Source: an uncultured Clostridia bacterium
GTDB lineage: Bacteria > Bacillota > Dehalobacteriia > UBA4068
Direction of reading: 5' to 3'
Assembly: GCA_944390945.1 (NCBI GenBank)
Contig: CALXRV010000008.1
Span: 1-57,565, forward strand
Length of the DNA: 57,565 nucleotides
The notes beneath the pieces are model-generated. The model had not been told where the DNA came from, searched no databases, and saw nothing but the letters and a program-made list of their open reading frames with translations. How positions within the stretch are numbered: position 1 is the first letter of the stretch; each line of letters begins with the position of its first letter. Positions 1 through 8,791 of the stretch are shown in pieces. A program made the translations under genes and the position numbers.

Positions 1-91
1 GAAAGAACAGCAAACTTATTCAATTTTCGAACCGGGTAAAACCCGCATGGTTACAAGGTTTTTGGTGGACGAAACGGACAGCTCCCCGCAA

Positions 92-133
92 GATTTCGAG
101 TCAGCCCCGTTATGACCACTTCGATACCTCTCC
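92..133 (-). other. 5' half of a tRNA-Ser(CGA)-like sequence, 3' half not recognisable
   Basis: Read on the minus strand from 133, the sequence begins with GGAGAGG (acceptor-like) and has a serine-type D arm and an anticodon loop CTCGAAA (anticodon CGA). The 3' side of the anticodon stem does not pair beyond two bases. No matching CCTCTCC acceptor strand follows before the window ends. A stray GTTCGAA occurs about 60 bases further on but has no T stem. It could be a tRNA broken by an insertion, an attachment-site relic, or chance similarity. The rest of 1-215 holds no gene that I recognise. Confidence 0.35.
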
Positions 134-215
134 GCGTACAACAAAAAACATTCAGCCCTACAAATATACCATAAACTGTTTAAGGTGGCAAGCGGTTTTT
201 TGATTTTCTCCTTGC

Positions 216-1565
216 TTATGCTTGCTGATCTGCGGACTGCTGTTTTTTATTGCTGTTACGCCCGGGTAAGGTCAGATTGAGCAGAATGGAGACCAGCGTT
301 GCCAAGACAACGGGCGATTTGCCGAATACCGTAGTTACCCAGGCAGGGAAAAGTGCCAGGGCTTGCGGCACCAGGGTGATGCCAACGCCCATCGCCACAG
401 CCAGTCCGACGATAGAAGTATTGCGGTAAGAGAGTCCTTCGCTGGCAATCAGTTTCATCCCGGTCATGGTGATTGAAGCGAATACCGAAAGTGTCGCGCC
501 GCCCAGGACGCAATAGGGGATGGTGGTGAGCAGGGCTGAGAATTTTGGAATTAGTCCAGCGACCAGCATGATAACGGCAGCCAGCAGAAAGATCATGCGG
601 TTGACAACTTTGGTTGTCGCCACGATGCCGACATTCTGACTGTAAGTGGCTGTCGGCATGCCGCCAAAGAACGCACCACCGAGATTGAGCAGGCCGTATG
701 CTACGATGCCGCCTTTCAGCTCACGATCTGTGGGCACACGGTCCAAACCGCCGGAAGTGGTCGCGGTCAAATCACCAATCGCCTGCACAGAATTGATGAT
801 GAAGAGCAGGGCAATGGTGACGACCGCGGATACTTCGAATTCCATGCCGAAATGGAGGAACTGTGGCAGCTGGAAATAGCCTGCGCTGGCAACTTCCTCA
901 AAGCCGACCATGCCGAAGCAAGCAGAAACAAGATAGCCAAAGATGAGGCCGATCAGGAGCGAGGCCAACTTGACCAGCCCCTTGCCCCAGTGGTTAAGCA
1001 CCGTGACCGCAGCCAGCGTGATCAGGCCGACCAACCAGTTCTGCCAGGAGCCATAATCCGCACTGCCTGTTCCGCCGGCAAGATAGTTCATCGCTGTTGG
1101 GTACAGCGAAAGACCGATGGTGAATACCACCGTGCCGGTGATCAGCGGTGGGAAAAAACGGCGTAGCTTGTTGACGAAGAGGCCAAACACCACGGCACAG
1201 GCGGCTCCGGCAACCTGTGCGCCAAAAATGGATGCGATATTAAACGTGCCGGCGATTGCCTGCATGCTTGGCAGGTAGGCAAAGCTGATGCCAAAGATTA
1301 CCGGTAATCCGCAGCCAAAGCGGCCGCCGATCGTACAAACCTGGATAAAAGTGGTCACTGCGGAAACGACCAACGACGCCTGGATCAGAATCACACGGTC
1401 TGCCTGCGGCAGGCCCACAGTGCCTGCTACGATGATCGCAGGGGTGACACAACCAACGATCATTGCACAGACATGCTGGAATGCGAGCGGCAATGCCTGC
1501 CCGAGCGGCGGACGTCCATTTAGTGAAAAAATTGAGCCGGACAGCGCCTTTTCTTTGTTTGCCAT
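216..1565 (-). CDS. NCS2-family purine (xanthine/urate) permease
   Basis: A polytopic inner-membrane nucleobase:cation symporter of the NCS2 family, 449 residues, the usual length. Visible family marks are the TM1 Gln-His pair at about residues 30-31, the TM8 segment AIGDLTA at about 262-268, and the signature QNVGIVATTK at about 310-319, which sits in the substrate-binding half. The family carries xanthine, urate or uracil. Xanthine or urate is inferred here from the neighbours, since it is the last gene of the ssnA-ygfK-ridA arm and starts 49 bases after ridA. Its likely role is to feed purines to the xanthine dehydrogenase encoded at 11607. The exact substrate cannot be read from sequence. 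Confidence 0.9.
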   Translation of the reverse strand: MANKEKALSGSIFSLNGRPPLGQALPLAFQHVCAMIVGCVTPAIIVAGTVGLPQADRVILIQASLVVSAVTTFIQVCTIGGRFGCGLPVIFGISFAYLPSMQAIAGTFNIASIFGAQVAGAACAVVFGLFVNKLRRFFPPLITGTVVFTIGLSLYPTAMNYLAGGTGSADYGSWQNWLVGLITLAAVTVLNHWGKGLVKLASLLIGLIFGYLVSACFGMVGFEEVASAGYFQLPQFLHFGMEFEVSAVVTIALLFIINSVQAIGDLTATTSGGLDRVPTDRELKGGIVAYGLLNLGGAFFGGMPTATYSQNVGIVATTKVVNRMIFLLAAVIMLVAGLIPKFSALLTTIPYCVLGGATLSVFASITMTGMKLIASEGLSYRNTSIVGLAVAMGVGITLVPQALALFPAWVTTVFGKSPVVLATLVSILLNLTLPGRNSNKKQQSADQQA

Positions 1566-1614
1566 GTGAGCGGCCTCCCCGAATAAAACAATTCAACAAA
1601 TGCGTGGACAAAAA

Positions 1615-2007
1615 TCAGCAGCAGGGACGAACGGCAATCGCTTCAACTTCGACCAGGCCGCCCTTTGGTAATTGGGCAACCTGCACGCAGGAACGCGCCG
1701 GCTTGCTGTCGCCGGAAAAGAATTCACTGTAAATCGCGTTTACTGCAGCGAAATCATTCATATCCGCCAGGAATACGGTCGTTTTGACGACATCACCAAA
1801 GCCAACACCTGCAGCTTCCAAAATAGCTCCCAGATTCTGCAGCGCCAATCTGGCCTGTGCTTCCACGCCTTCTGCCAGCGCGCCGCTTTGCGGATCCATC
1901 CCTAGGCTACCGGAAGTGAAGATCATATCGCCCGCCTGCACGGCATGTACATAAGGGCCTACGGCTGCCGGGGCTTTCGCTGCGTTGATTGCTGTCTTTT
2001 TCATCAT
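1615..2007 (-). CDS. ridA: RidA-family enamine/imine deaminase
   Basis: A 130-residue cytosolic RidA (YjgF/YER057c/UK114) protein, full length for the family. The canonical catalytic residues fall at their textbook positions: Arg105 in PARSCVQV and Glu120 in GLVEVEA. RidA proteins hydrolyse 2-aminoacrylate and related imines. The ammonia-lyase encoded in the opposite arm (7449) releases 2-aminoacrylate, so this RidA probably clears that intermediate; that is inference from context. It sits 54 bases after ygfK and 49 before the permease, consistent with one transcript. AAAGGA precedes the first of two ATG codons. It could also be a general housekeeping RidA. Confidence 0.9.
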   Translation of the reverse strand: MMKKTAINAAKAPAAVGPYVHAVQAGDMIFTSGSLGMDPQSGALAEGVEAQARLALQNLGAILEAAGVGFGDVVKTTVFLADMNDFAAVNAIYSEFFSGDSKPARSCVQVAQLPKGGLVEVEAIAVRPCC

Positions 2008-2061
2008 CGATCATCCTTTCTATAAGTGTTCAGTTATAGTTTTCCAGCAGTATGCAACTGG

Positions 2062-5000
2062 CTAAAACAGATAGGCATATTCCTTTTCCAGCTGGCGCAA
2101 CAACATGGCGATACGGCTGTTTTCTTCCGCTGGCTGCAAGTCCCGTGTTTCTCCCTCAAGCCGCAGCCGGTATCGGCCAGAGGTGGCATCGATACGGAAG
2201 AACCCATTGTTTTTGCTATGATCAAAATCCGCCGCGTTGGCAAAAAGGGTGAGCTTGTCAAGATATGGTGCACTGTCATAAGGGCAGAAAGCTGCACAGT
2301 TGCCGCATTCATTGCACATGGCATCGACATGCAGGATGACGGGCATATGTTCGCCCGGCACGCGAATCGCAAGATTTGCACGGTTGGGGCATACTTCGGT
2401 GCAGGCTTCGCAGACTGTGCTGCAGGCGAGACAGCGTGTCGCTTCGTTGCCGCCACGATACTCCGCAAGTATACCATGCCGCGCCGCTGCGGTTTGCACA
2501 TCAGTCGCGGCTTCAATCGCAGCTGCCGGCGCTGCCTTCAGGATAGCCTGCGCCGCTGCAGTCGCATCAGCGATCGCTTCAACCACAGTGGCCGGACCGT
2601 GCGCACCGTCGCCGATCACATAAACATGGGGCAGGGAAGACTCCATTGTCTTTGCATTGTAAAGTGGGGCGCCCCAATGGTCTGTTTTCAGGCCGAAAGC
2701 AGTATAGATCCCGCCGTCAACGCGTTCACCCAGCGCGGCAATGACGCTGTCCGCCGCCAGTTCTTCCAGTTCTCCTGTGCCGACCGGGCTGCGGCGACCG
2801 GAAGCATCCAATTCACCTAGACGCATTTTTTCGCAGATCAGCCTGCCCTTTGCCTGCTGCCGCGGTGCAAGCAGTTCACGGAAGCGCACGCCTTCTTCCT
2901 CGGCCAGGCGCAACTCTTCTTCTTCCGCAGGCATCTGTTTTACCGTACGGCGGTAAACGATGGTGACGTCTTTAACATGCGGCAGCATTTTCGCTGCACG
3001 CGCGGCGTCCATTGCCGTATTGCCGCCGCCGATCACCACAATATGTTCGCCCAGATCCAGCCCTGCTGCCGTCTGGCCGTCGAGGATGGCGATGGCATCC
3101 GGGCCATCCGCCTGTTCCGGCAGTTCAGCCAGTGACTGCATCGCGGGCAGGAGCTTGAAACGGCGCAGGAAGTCGATCGCGTTTAGTTCGCGTTCTGTCG
3201 GAATGCCCAGCTGCGTACTGCGGCTGGCGCCGATCGCGATCACGATATCATCAAATCCCGCGCGGAACAGCTGTTCCAGTTCGGTGATTTCCTTGCTGCA
3301 GCGGAATTCCACGCCTAATGCCTTGGCAAAGGCAATATCGCGATCAATCGCCTGATTACGGATGCGGAATGGTGGGATGATGTGGCGTACTACGCCGCCG
3401 AGCGCAGCCGTTTTTTCGAATACGACAACAGATGCTCCGCCTTTGGCGAGTAGATATGCGGCGGCGATACCGGCTGGCCCACCGCCGATGACCGCAACGC
3501 GTTTGCCGCTTGCCGGCTTTGCCTTTAATTGCGGCAATACGGTATCAGCGCCTTGCTTGGCAGCCTTCAGCTTGCTTTCGCGGATGCGAATCGCTTCTTC
3601 ATAGAAATTGCGTGTGCATTTATCCGCACAGTGATGCGGACAGATCGTGCCAGTGATGAAAGGCAATGGGTTCTTTTCCAGAATTACGTTCAGCGCATCT
3701 GCTGGTTTTCCTTCGCCGAGCAGCTGCAGATAGGCAGGGATATCCTGATGGATGGGGCAGGCTTCGCGGCAGGGCGCGAGAAAACAGTCGAACAGCGGTA
3801 CCTTTTGTGCCAACTTGCGCGAAGGCAGCGGCTTGAGCGGTTTGCGATAGTGCGGCAGCTGGCGAATGGTGGCGAGCAGCTTGTCCAGTCCGGCGATATC
3901 TACCGTCTGTCGCACATCATAAGATTCTGCTTCCAGTGCAGCGGCGATCTGGCTGCAGCGCTGATAGCCACCCGGCTTGAGCAATGTCGTAGCAACGGTA
4001 ATCGGCCAGATCCCCAGGCGGAAGAGCTGACGGATATTGTAGAAATCTGCGCCGCCGGAATACGAGATGCGCAGCCTGCCATCAAATGCCTGGCTTAGCT
4101 TTTGCGCTACAGCGAGCGAAAGCGCAGCCAGCGGTTTGCCTGAAAGGTACATTTCATCGCTGGGCAGTTCATCCTGTTTGACATCGACCGGGAAGGTGTT
4201 GGTCAGCTTAACCCCAAAATGCAGGCCGCACCGTGCGGCTTTCTCTTGCAGCCGTTTCAGCATGGGAACCGCTGCCTCGAATTGCAGGTCATCGCGGAAA
4301 TGGAAATCTGTAAACGCGAGATAGTCATAGCCCATTTCATCGAGAATCTGTCGGGCCTGGGGATAGCCAAGCAGAGTCGGGTTGCATTTGATAAAGGTAT
4401 GCAGCCCTTTTTCTTCCAATAGATAGGCGGCGATGCGTTCGATCTCATCTGCCGGGCAGCCATGTAGAGTGGAGAGCGTTACGGAATTGCAGATCTGCGG
4501 GTCAAGCGCAGCAATATCTGCGGCGCTGATGCGAGAAAAGCGGCTGAGGTTTTGCTGTAGCCAATCCTGACATTCCTGCCAGGCGGCTGTGCCAGCAGCA
4601 TTCCGCATCCCTTCGATGAAGCCATCGATCTTTGCCGAACGGATGCCATCCAGAGTGTAACCGACGCTCATGTTGAACTGAAAGCCGTCGGCTGCACCAA
4701 GCTGCCATTCCTTTGCCAGCAACTGTAGGGCGACGGCAGCCTTGATATATTCGCCCATCGCCTCGCCTACGGTCAGCTCGGTAGACCATTCGCAGTTATA
4801 GCATTCGTCCTCTGCCAAAATGCAGGGCTTTGCCACATGCAGGTCTTCGCCATCCAGCGTCTGAACGGTCTTCAACTCAAAAAAACGGCTTCCTGCCGCA
4901 TAGGCGGCGATGATGTTTTGCGCCAGCTGCGTATGCGGACCGGCTGCCGGGCCGAATGGAATCTCCAACGGCCTGTTGAACAGGGATAGGTTCTTTTCGC

Positions 5001-5112
5001 TTTGTCTCTGATAGGGCTGGCGCAATCCGAAAACATGGCCGGTTGCCGCCTGCTCACGAAGCGCCCAATCCATCAGTTTGCCAAAGGGGATCGGCGTCAT
5101 CCTGTCACCCAT
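2062..5112 (-). CDS. ygfK: YgfK-family flavin/Fe-S oxidoreductase ('putative selenate reductase subunit')
   Basis: A 1016-residue cytosolic multidomain redox protein of the YgfK family. Residues 1 to about 430 form a dihydropyrimidine/dihydroorotate dehydrogenase-like barrel (GPAAGPHTQLAQN, AEDECYNCEWSTE). The middle is GltD-like: a Cys-rich Fe-S entry (CREACPIH, CPHHCADKC), an FAD motif VIGGGPAGIAAA and a second nucleotide motif VIGGGNTAMDAA. The C-terminus has CLACSTVCEACTEVC and a ferredoxin motif CNECGNCAAFCP. The start at 5112 (MGDRMTPIPF) follows GAGGAGG by seven bases and matches the family N-terminus. The old selenate-reductase name is unproven. The context instead suggests reductive opening of purine rings, or taking electrons from the xanthine dehydrogenase. 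Confidence 0.9.
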   Translation of the reverse strand: MGDRMTPIPFGKLMDWALREQAATGHVFGLRQPYQRQSEKNLSLFNRPLEIPFGPAAGPHTQLAQNIIAAYAAGSRFFELKTVQTLDGEDLHVAKPCILAEDECYNCEWSTELTVGEAMGEYIKAAVALQLLAKEWQLGAADGFQFNMSVGYTLDGIRSAKIDGFIEGMRNAAGTAAWQECQDWLQQNLSRFSRISAADIAALDPQICNSVTLSTLHGCPADEIERIAAYLLEEKGLHTFIKCNPTLLGYPQARQILDEMGYDYLAFTDFHFRDDLQFEAAVPMLKRLQEKAARCGLHFGVKLTNTFPVDVKQDELPSDEMYLSGKPLAALSLAVAQKLSQAFDGRLRISYSGGADFYNIRQLFRLGIWPITVATTLLKPGGYQRCSQIAAALEAESYDVRQTVDIAGLDKLLATIRQLPHYRKPLKPLPSRKLAQKVPLFDCFLAPCREACPIHQDIPAYLQLLGEGKPADALNVILEKNPLPFITGTICPHHCADKCTRNFYEEAIRIRESKLKAAKQGADTVLPQLKAKPASGKRVAVIGGGPAGIAAAYLLAKGGASVVVFEKTAALGGVVRHIIPPFRIRNQAIDRDIAFAKALGVEFRCSKEITELEQLFRAGFDDIVIAIGASRSTQLGIPTERELNAIDFLRRFKLLPAMQSLAELPEQADGPDAIAILDGQTAAGLDLGEHIVVIGGGNTAMDAARAAKMLPHVKDVTIVYRRTVKQMPAEEEELRLAEEEGVRFRELLAPRQQAKGRLICEKMRLGELDASGRRSPVGTGELEELAADSVIAALGERVDGGIYTAFGLKTDHWGAPLYNAKTMESSLPHVYVIGDGAHGPATVVEAIADATAAAQAILKAAPAAAIEAATDVQTAAARHGILAEYRGGNEATRCLACSTVCEACTEVCPNRANLAIRVPGEHMPVILHVDAMCNECGNCAAFCPYDSAPYLDKLTLFANAADFDHSKNNGFFRIDATSGRYRLRLEGETRDLQPAEENSRIAMLLRQLEKEYAYLF

Positions 5113-5192
5113 GAACAATCCTCCTCGCTTTCCGTGACTCATTTTTTATCGTCAAGAAGCCAACAAGAAGCGGCTGCAGCAGCGGACCGCCC

Positions 5193-6521
5193 TCAACCAT
5201 TGATATCCTGCCAAAGCCGTGCTGCGGCCTCGCGGCAATGCGCAAGCTCGGCTGCCTCATCCGCTACCAAGAGCTCGCGATCCTGCATCAGGAGGCGGCC
5301 GGCGCACATTGTGGTGATTACGCGGCTGCCATTGACGCCAAACAGCAGATGGCTGTTGATATTACTGCCGTCAAGCGGTGTCGGCGGGTCGTAATCGAGC
5401 ACGATCACATCCGCAGCTGCACCGGGGCGCAATACCCCCAGCGGGGTCTTGAAATAGCGGTTGGCAATACGTGCATTATTTTCAAACAGCATGGCCGGCA
5501 CTTCGCTCCAGGCAGCTCCGGGATCACAGAGATGATGTTTATGCAGCACGTTTGCTACTTTGTAGGATTCAAACATGTCATGCGTATAGCCATCTGTCCC
5601 CAGGCCGGTCAGAATGCCGCGGTGGCAGAGTTCCATCGTCGGTGGGCAACCGCAGGCATTGCCCATGTTTGATTCCGGATTATGCACAACCATGGTATCG
5701 GTCTCACGCAGTAGATCCATCTCATGCGGATTGATATAAACGCAGTGCGCAGCCAGGGTTTGCGGGCCGAGTATCCCCTGATCCATCAGCCGGTCTACCA
5801 CCCGGCGACCGTATTGCCGCAGGCAGAGATGAAGGTCGTCGATCCCTTCTGCCACGTGGATATGGTAGCCGACGCCGGCCGGCGTATGTTCGCGGCACAG
5901 CGCGAAGGTCTCATCCGAAATAGTGAACTGCGCATGCAGGCCCATCATCGCCTGCAGCATATCATCGCTGCGGCTGGCTGCATAGCGAATGAAGGCGGCA
6001 TTCTCTTTCACCGCGGCCTGCGCCTTGTCCATGCCGTCGCGATCGGAAACTTCATAGCAAAGGCAGCTGCGCACCCCAAAGCGCAGCGCTTCTTCTGCAA
6101 TGGCAAACAGACTGCCTTCGATCTGTGCATAGCTCGCGTGGTGGTCAAAGATAGTTGTTACGCCATATTTGATACATTCCAGATAGGTGGCAACCGCGCT
6201 CTGCCGGGTTAGCTCCAGATCCAGCCGGCGGTCGATATTCCACCACATGCCGTCGAGAATATCGATAAAGCCTTTGGGCGCATAGCCCTGCACGGAAAGG
6301 CCCCGTGCCATTGCGCTATAAATATGTTCATGTACATTGATCAGACCTGGCATGATCAATCCGCCATGTGCATCAATGCACGTTGCCTGTGGGTAACTTT
6401 GCCGCAGCGAGGCTTCATCGCCTACGGCTACGATACGTTCATTTTCCGTCACGACCGCGCCATGTGGAATGCAAAGAGCGTTGTCGCGCGTGATCACAGT
6501 TCCGTTTGTGATAATGTACAT
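5193..6521 (-). CDS. ssnA: SsnA-family amidohydrolase
   Basis: A metal-dependent amidohydrolase (TIM-barrel, cytosolic), 442 residues, the same size as the SsnA family. Metal ligands are visible as HEH in GLINVHEHIYSAMARG, a later His in AAHCVYINP and the Asp of GLGTDG. The family is related to chlorohydrolases and guanine deaminase-type enzymes and is found in selenium/purine clusters, where it is thought to hydrolyse a purine-derived ring or amidine; the exact substrate is not settled. The ATG at 6521 is preferred because AGGAAAGG lies nine bases upstream, while the ATG at 6528-6530 sits directly on that motif. It is the first gene of the minus arm, 80 bases before ygfK. Confidence 0.88.
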   Translation of the reverse strand: MYIITNGTVITRDNALCIPHGAVVTENERIVAVGDEASLRQSYPQATCIDAHGGLIMPGLINVHEHIYSAMARGLSVQGYAPKGFIDILDGMWWNIDRRLDLELTRQSAVATYLECIKYGVTTIFDHHASYAQIEGSLFAIAEEALRFGVRSCLCYEVSDRDGMDKAQAAVKENAAFIRYAASRSDDMLQAMMGLHAQFTISDETFALCREHTPAGVGYHIHVAEGIDDLHLCLRQYGRRVVDRLMDQGILGPQTLAAHCVYINPHEMDLLRETDTMVVHNPESNMGNACGCPPTMELCHRGILTGLGTDGYTHDMFESYKVANVLHKHHLCDPGAAWSEVPAMLFENNARIANRYFKTPLGVLRPGAAADVIVLDYDPPTPLDGSNINSHLLFGVNGSRVITTMCAGRLLMQDRELLVADEAAELAHCREAAARLWQDING

Positions 6522-6643
6522 GCCGGACATCCTTTCCTAAATTCCTAATTAATGTATGGTTTGCATTGTTTGTGATCAGCCTAGATTGCGGTTAGTTTTC
6601 CGCAAGGGTTTTTCTGAGTTTACTTTAGCACAGCACGGCGGGG

Positions 6644-6709
6644 AAAGCAAGCGTTTTCTAAAAATTTTTTATGTAACAAAAAAATTTTTTAGAAAAATGC
6701 TTGCTTTTT
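6644..6709. promoter_or_regulatory. large AT-rich inverted repeat between the two purine arms
   Basis: A near-perfect inverted repeat lies between ssnA and the regulator. The left arm contains AAAGCAAGCGTTTTCTAAAA (6644-6663) and the right arm TTTTAGAAAAATGCTTGC (6687-6704), around a spacer near 6671-6680. A smaller repeat, TTGCGGTTAGTTTTCCGCAA, lies at 6586-6605. The position upstream of the plus-arm -35 box suggests an operator for the adjacent PAS/HTH regulator, but a structural role cannot be excluded. Confidence 0.5.
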
Positions 6710-6728
6710 CGAAAAGCTGTGTTATGAT
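6701..6728 (+). promoter_or_regulatory. candidate sigma-A promoter of the regulator/ygeXYW arm
   Basis: TTGCTT (6701-6706) and TATGAT (6723-6728) are spaced 16 bp apart. The -35 box overlaps the right arm of the inverted repeat, so a protein bound there could control initiation. The first gene starts about 54 bases downstream. Confidence 0.45.
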
Positions 6729-6781
6729 GGACTTGTAAGCGCCGAGAAACGATATATCAGCAGGGAGAGGGAGGCGTTGAT

Positions 6782-7456
6782 ATGGTGGATGCGGCATTAA
6801 AAATGCTAAAACAGATGGCAAAAGCATTGGCTGTGCAGTTTGGTGAAAGCTGCGAGGTCGTAATTTATGATCTGAAGAAAAAAGACCCGGCACGCTCCCT
6901 GGTGCATATTGAAAACGGTCAGGTTTCCGGCCGCAGCAAGGGCAACGCACCTTCCCGCATCGTATTGGAAGCGATGCAGCATGAAAAAACGCGGCTGCGT
7001 GATCAACTTGGTTATCTGACGCGTTCAGCGGATGGTAAAATCTTGAAATCAAGTACTGTCTATATTCAGGATGACGAAGGCGGACCACGGTATCTGTTTG
7101 GCATCAACTATGATATTACGCAGCTGCTTTATTTGGAACAATCCCTGCATTCTCTGGTCAGCGAAAAGGCAAGGACAGAAAAAAAGGAGCCTTCACGCAT
7201 TGTAAATAATGTGAATGACCTGCTGGATGATCTGATTGAACAGTCGATGGCGATTGCCGGCAAGCCGGTACCGCTGATGACGAAAGAGGATAAGATTGCA
7301 GCGATTCAATTTTTGAACGATGCCGGCGCTTTTTTGATTACCAAATCCGGCGATAAAGTATCACAACATTTTGGGATCTCAAAGTTTACTTTATATAATT
7401 ATCTGGAAAACGGCAGCAACGGAAAAAATGGAAAAGAGGAGGCGCAGCATGTTTGA
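6782..7456 (+). CDS. YheO-like PAS domain / HTH transcriptional regulator
   Basis: A 224-residue cytosolic regulator with an N-terminal YheO-like PAS domain (about residues 5-115: GESCEVVIYDL, GRSKGNAPSR, ILKSSTVYI) and a C-terminal helix-turn-helix (about 160-212: KIAAIQFLNDAGAFL, VSQHFGISKFTLYNYL). This family includes the E. coli DauR type of ligand-responsive regulators. It starts with ATG after GGGAGG and overlaps dpaL by eight bases, so it is translationally coupled to the plus arm. The likely job is to sense a purine or amino-acid intermediate and control both arms through the adjacent inverted repeat; this is inference. E. coli uses a different type of regulator at the equivalent cluster. 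Confidence 0.85.
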   Translation: MVDAALKMLKQMAKALAVQFGESCEVVIYDLKKKDPARSLVHIENGQVSGRSKGNAPSRIVLEAMQHEKTRLRDQLGYLTRSADGKILKSSTVYIQDDEGGPRYLFGINYDITQLLYLEQSLHSLVSEKARTEKKEPSRIVNNVNDLLDDLIEQSMAIAGKPVPLMTKEDKIAAIQFLNDAGAFLITKSGDKVSQHFGISKFTLYNYLENGSNGKNGKEEAQHV

Positions 7457-8675
7457 CATCAAATGGACGGCCAACCGGCTGGAAAAGACGGCGGATGCGA
7501 ACCTGCAGATTATGAGTTTGGAGAATGTTGGCAAAGCGCGCGCTTTTCATCGCAGCTTCCCGCAATATGCGATGACGCCGCTGGCTAAACTGAAAGGTAT
7601 GGCGCGCACGCTGGGTTTGGGTGGTGTTTACGTCAAAGACGAGTCGTACCGTTTTGGTTTGAATGCCTTTAAGGTGCTTGGCGGCTCCTTTGCGATGGCG
7701 CGTTATATCGCTGACGAACTGGGACGCGATGTTTCGGAAGTGGACTACCTTTATCTGACTTCACAGAAACTGTGGGAGGAATTCGGGCAGGCCACCTTCT
7801 TTACGGCGACAGACGGCAATCATGGCCGTGGCGTTGCCTGGGCGGCGAACAAACTGCGGCAGCAGGCGGTGGTATTGATGCCCAAGGGCAGCAGCGAGGC
7901 GCGTTTCCGTGCGATCGCCGCTGAGGGCGCGCGCGTTAGCATTGAAGAAGTGAACTATGATGAATGCGTGCGTATGGCAGCCGCGCAGTCTGCCGCCACG
8001 CCGCGCAGTGTGGTCGTCCAGGATACGGCATGGCCTGGTTATGAAAAGATCCCGTCCTGGATCATGCAGGGTTATGGCACGATGGCAGCAGAAGCAGCCG
8101 AGCAGTTTGACCTTTACGGGGTAGAGAAACCAACGCATATTATCGTTCAGGCAGGCGTTGGTTCTCTCGCCGGTGCGGTGGAAGGATATTTTGCCAACCT
8201 GTTCCCGGATGCGCCGCCGAAAATGGTGGTGGTAGAAGCCTCTGCAGCCAATTGCCTCTACCGTTCCGCGCTGGCCGGCGATGGCAGCGCCCATGCGGTG
8301 ACTGGAGATCTGAGCACAATTATGGCGGGTCTTGCCTGCGGTGAGGCAAATACGATCTCCTGGGATATCCTGCGCAACCATACGAGCGTTTTCGTTTCCT
8401 GTCCGGATTGGGTGACGGCAAAGGGCATGCGCATGCTCGGCGTGCCGGTAAAAGGCGACCCCACGGTGATCTCCGGGGAAAGCGGCGCAGTTGGCTTCGG
8501 CCTGCTGGCAACGGTGATGGAGAATGACGATTACCGTGATTTGCGCGAAGCGATCGGGCTGGATGAGCATTCGCAGGTGCTTTGCTTCTCAACGGAAGGG
8601 AATACGGACAGCGGCCGCTATCGCCGTGTGGTTTGGGATGGCGCATATCATTATCCCTATCTGGATGAAGCCTGA
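7449..8675 (+). CDS. dpaL: 2,3-diaminopropionate ammonia-lyase (YgeX/DpaL)
   Basis: A PLP-dependent fold-type II lyase of 408 residues. It converts 2,3-diaminopropionate to pyruvate and two ammonia through 2-aminoacrylate. The PLP lysine is Lys75 in the motif LNAFKVLGG; other landmarks are TATDGNHGRGVAWAA and the phosphate loop QAGVGSLAG. The ATG at 7449 follows AAAAGAGGAGG and lies inside the end of the regulator gene; upstream in-frame codons lack family similarity. In purine clusters the enzyme is thought to act on the C3 diamine left after ring opening. RidA (1615-2007) is placed to handle the aminoacrylate. The family call is confident; its physiological substrate here is inferred. Confidence 0.92.
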   Translation: MFDIKWTANRLEKTADANLQIMSLENVGKARAFHRSFPQYAMTPLAKLKGMARTLGLGGVYVKDESYRFGLNAFKVLGGSFAMARYIADELGRDVSEVDYLYLTSQKLWEEFGQATFFTATDGNHGRGVAWAANKLRQQAVVLMPKGSSEARFRAIAAEGARVSIEEVNYDECVRMAAAQSAATPRSVVVQDTAWPGYEKIPSWIMQGYGTMAAEAAEQFDLYGVEKPTHIIVQAGVGSLAGAVEGYFANLFPDAPPKMVVVEASAANCLYRSALAGDGSAHAVTGDLSTIMAGLACGEANTISWDILRNHTSVFVSCPDWVTAKGMRMLGVPVKGDPTVISGESGAVGFGLLATVMENDDYRDLREAIGLDEHSQVLCFSTEGNTDSGRYRRVVWDGAYHYPYLDEA

Positions 8676-8744
8676 GCCAAACCAAGATCGGATATTCATC
8701 GCTTCATTCATGGGTTCATCGGAAGGAAACTTAACAGCGGATTA

Positions 8745-8759
8745 CGGATCAATGATCCG
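8745..8759. repeat. 15-bp palindrome in the dpaL-ygeY gap
   Basis: CGGATCAATGATCCG is a palindrome about one centre base, 33 bases before the ygeY start. It has no U-run, so it is more likely an operator half or an RNA-processing hairpin than a terminator. Confidence 0.35.
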
Positions 8760-8791
8760 ATAGGAAAGAAAAATTTTGGGAGGTCATTATC

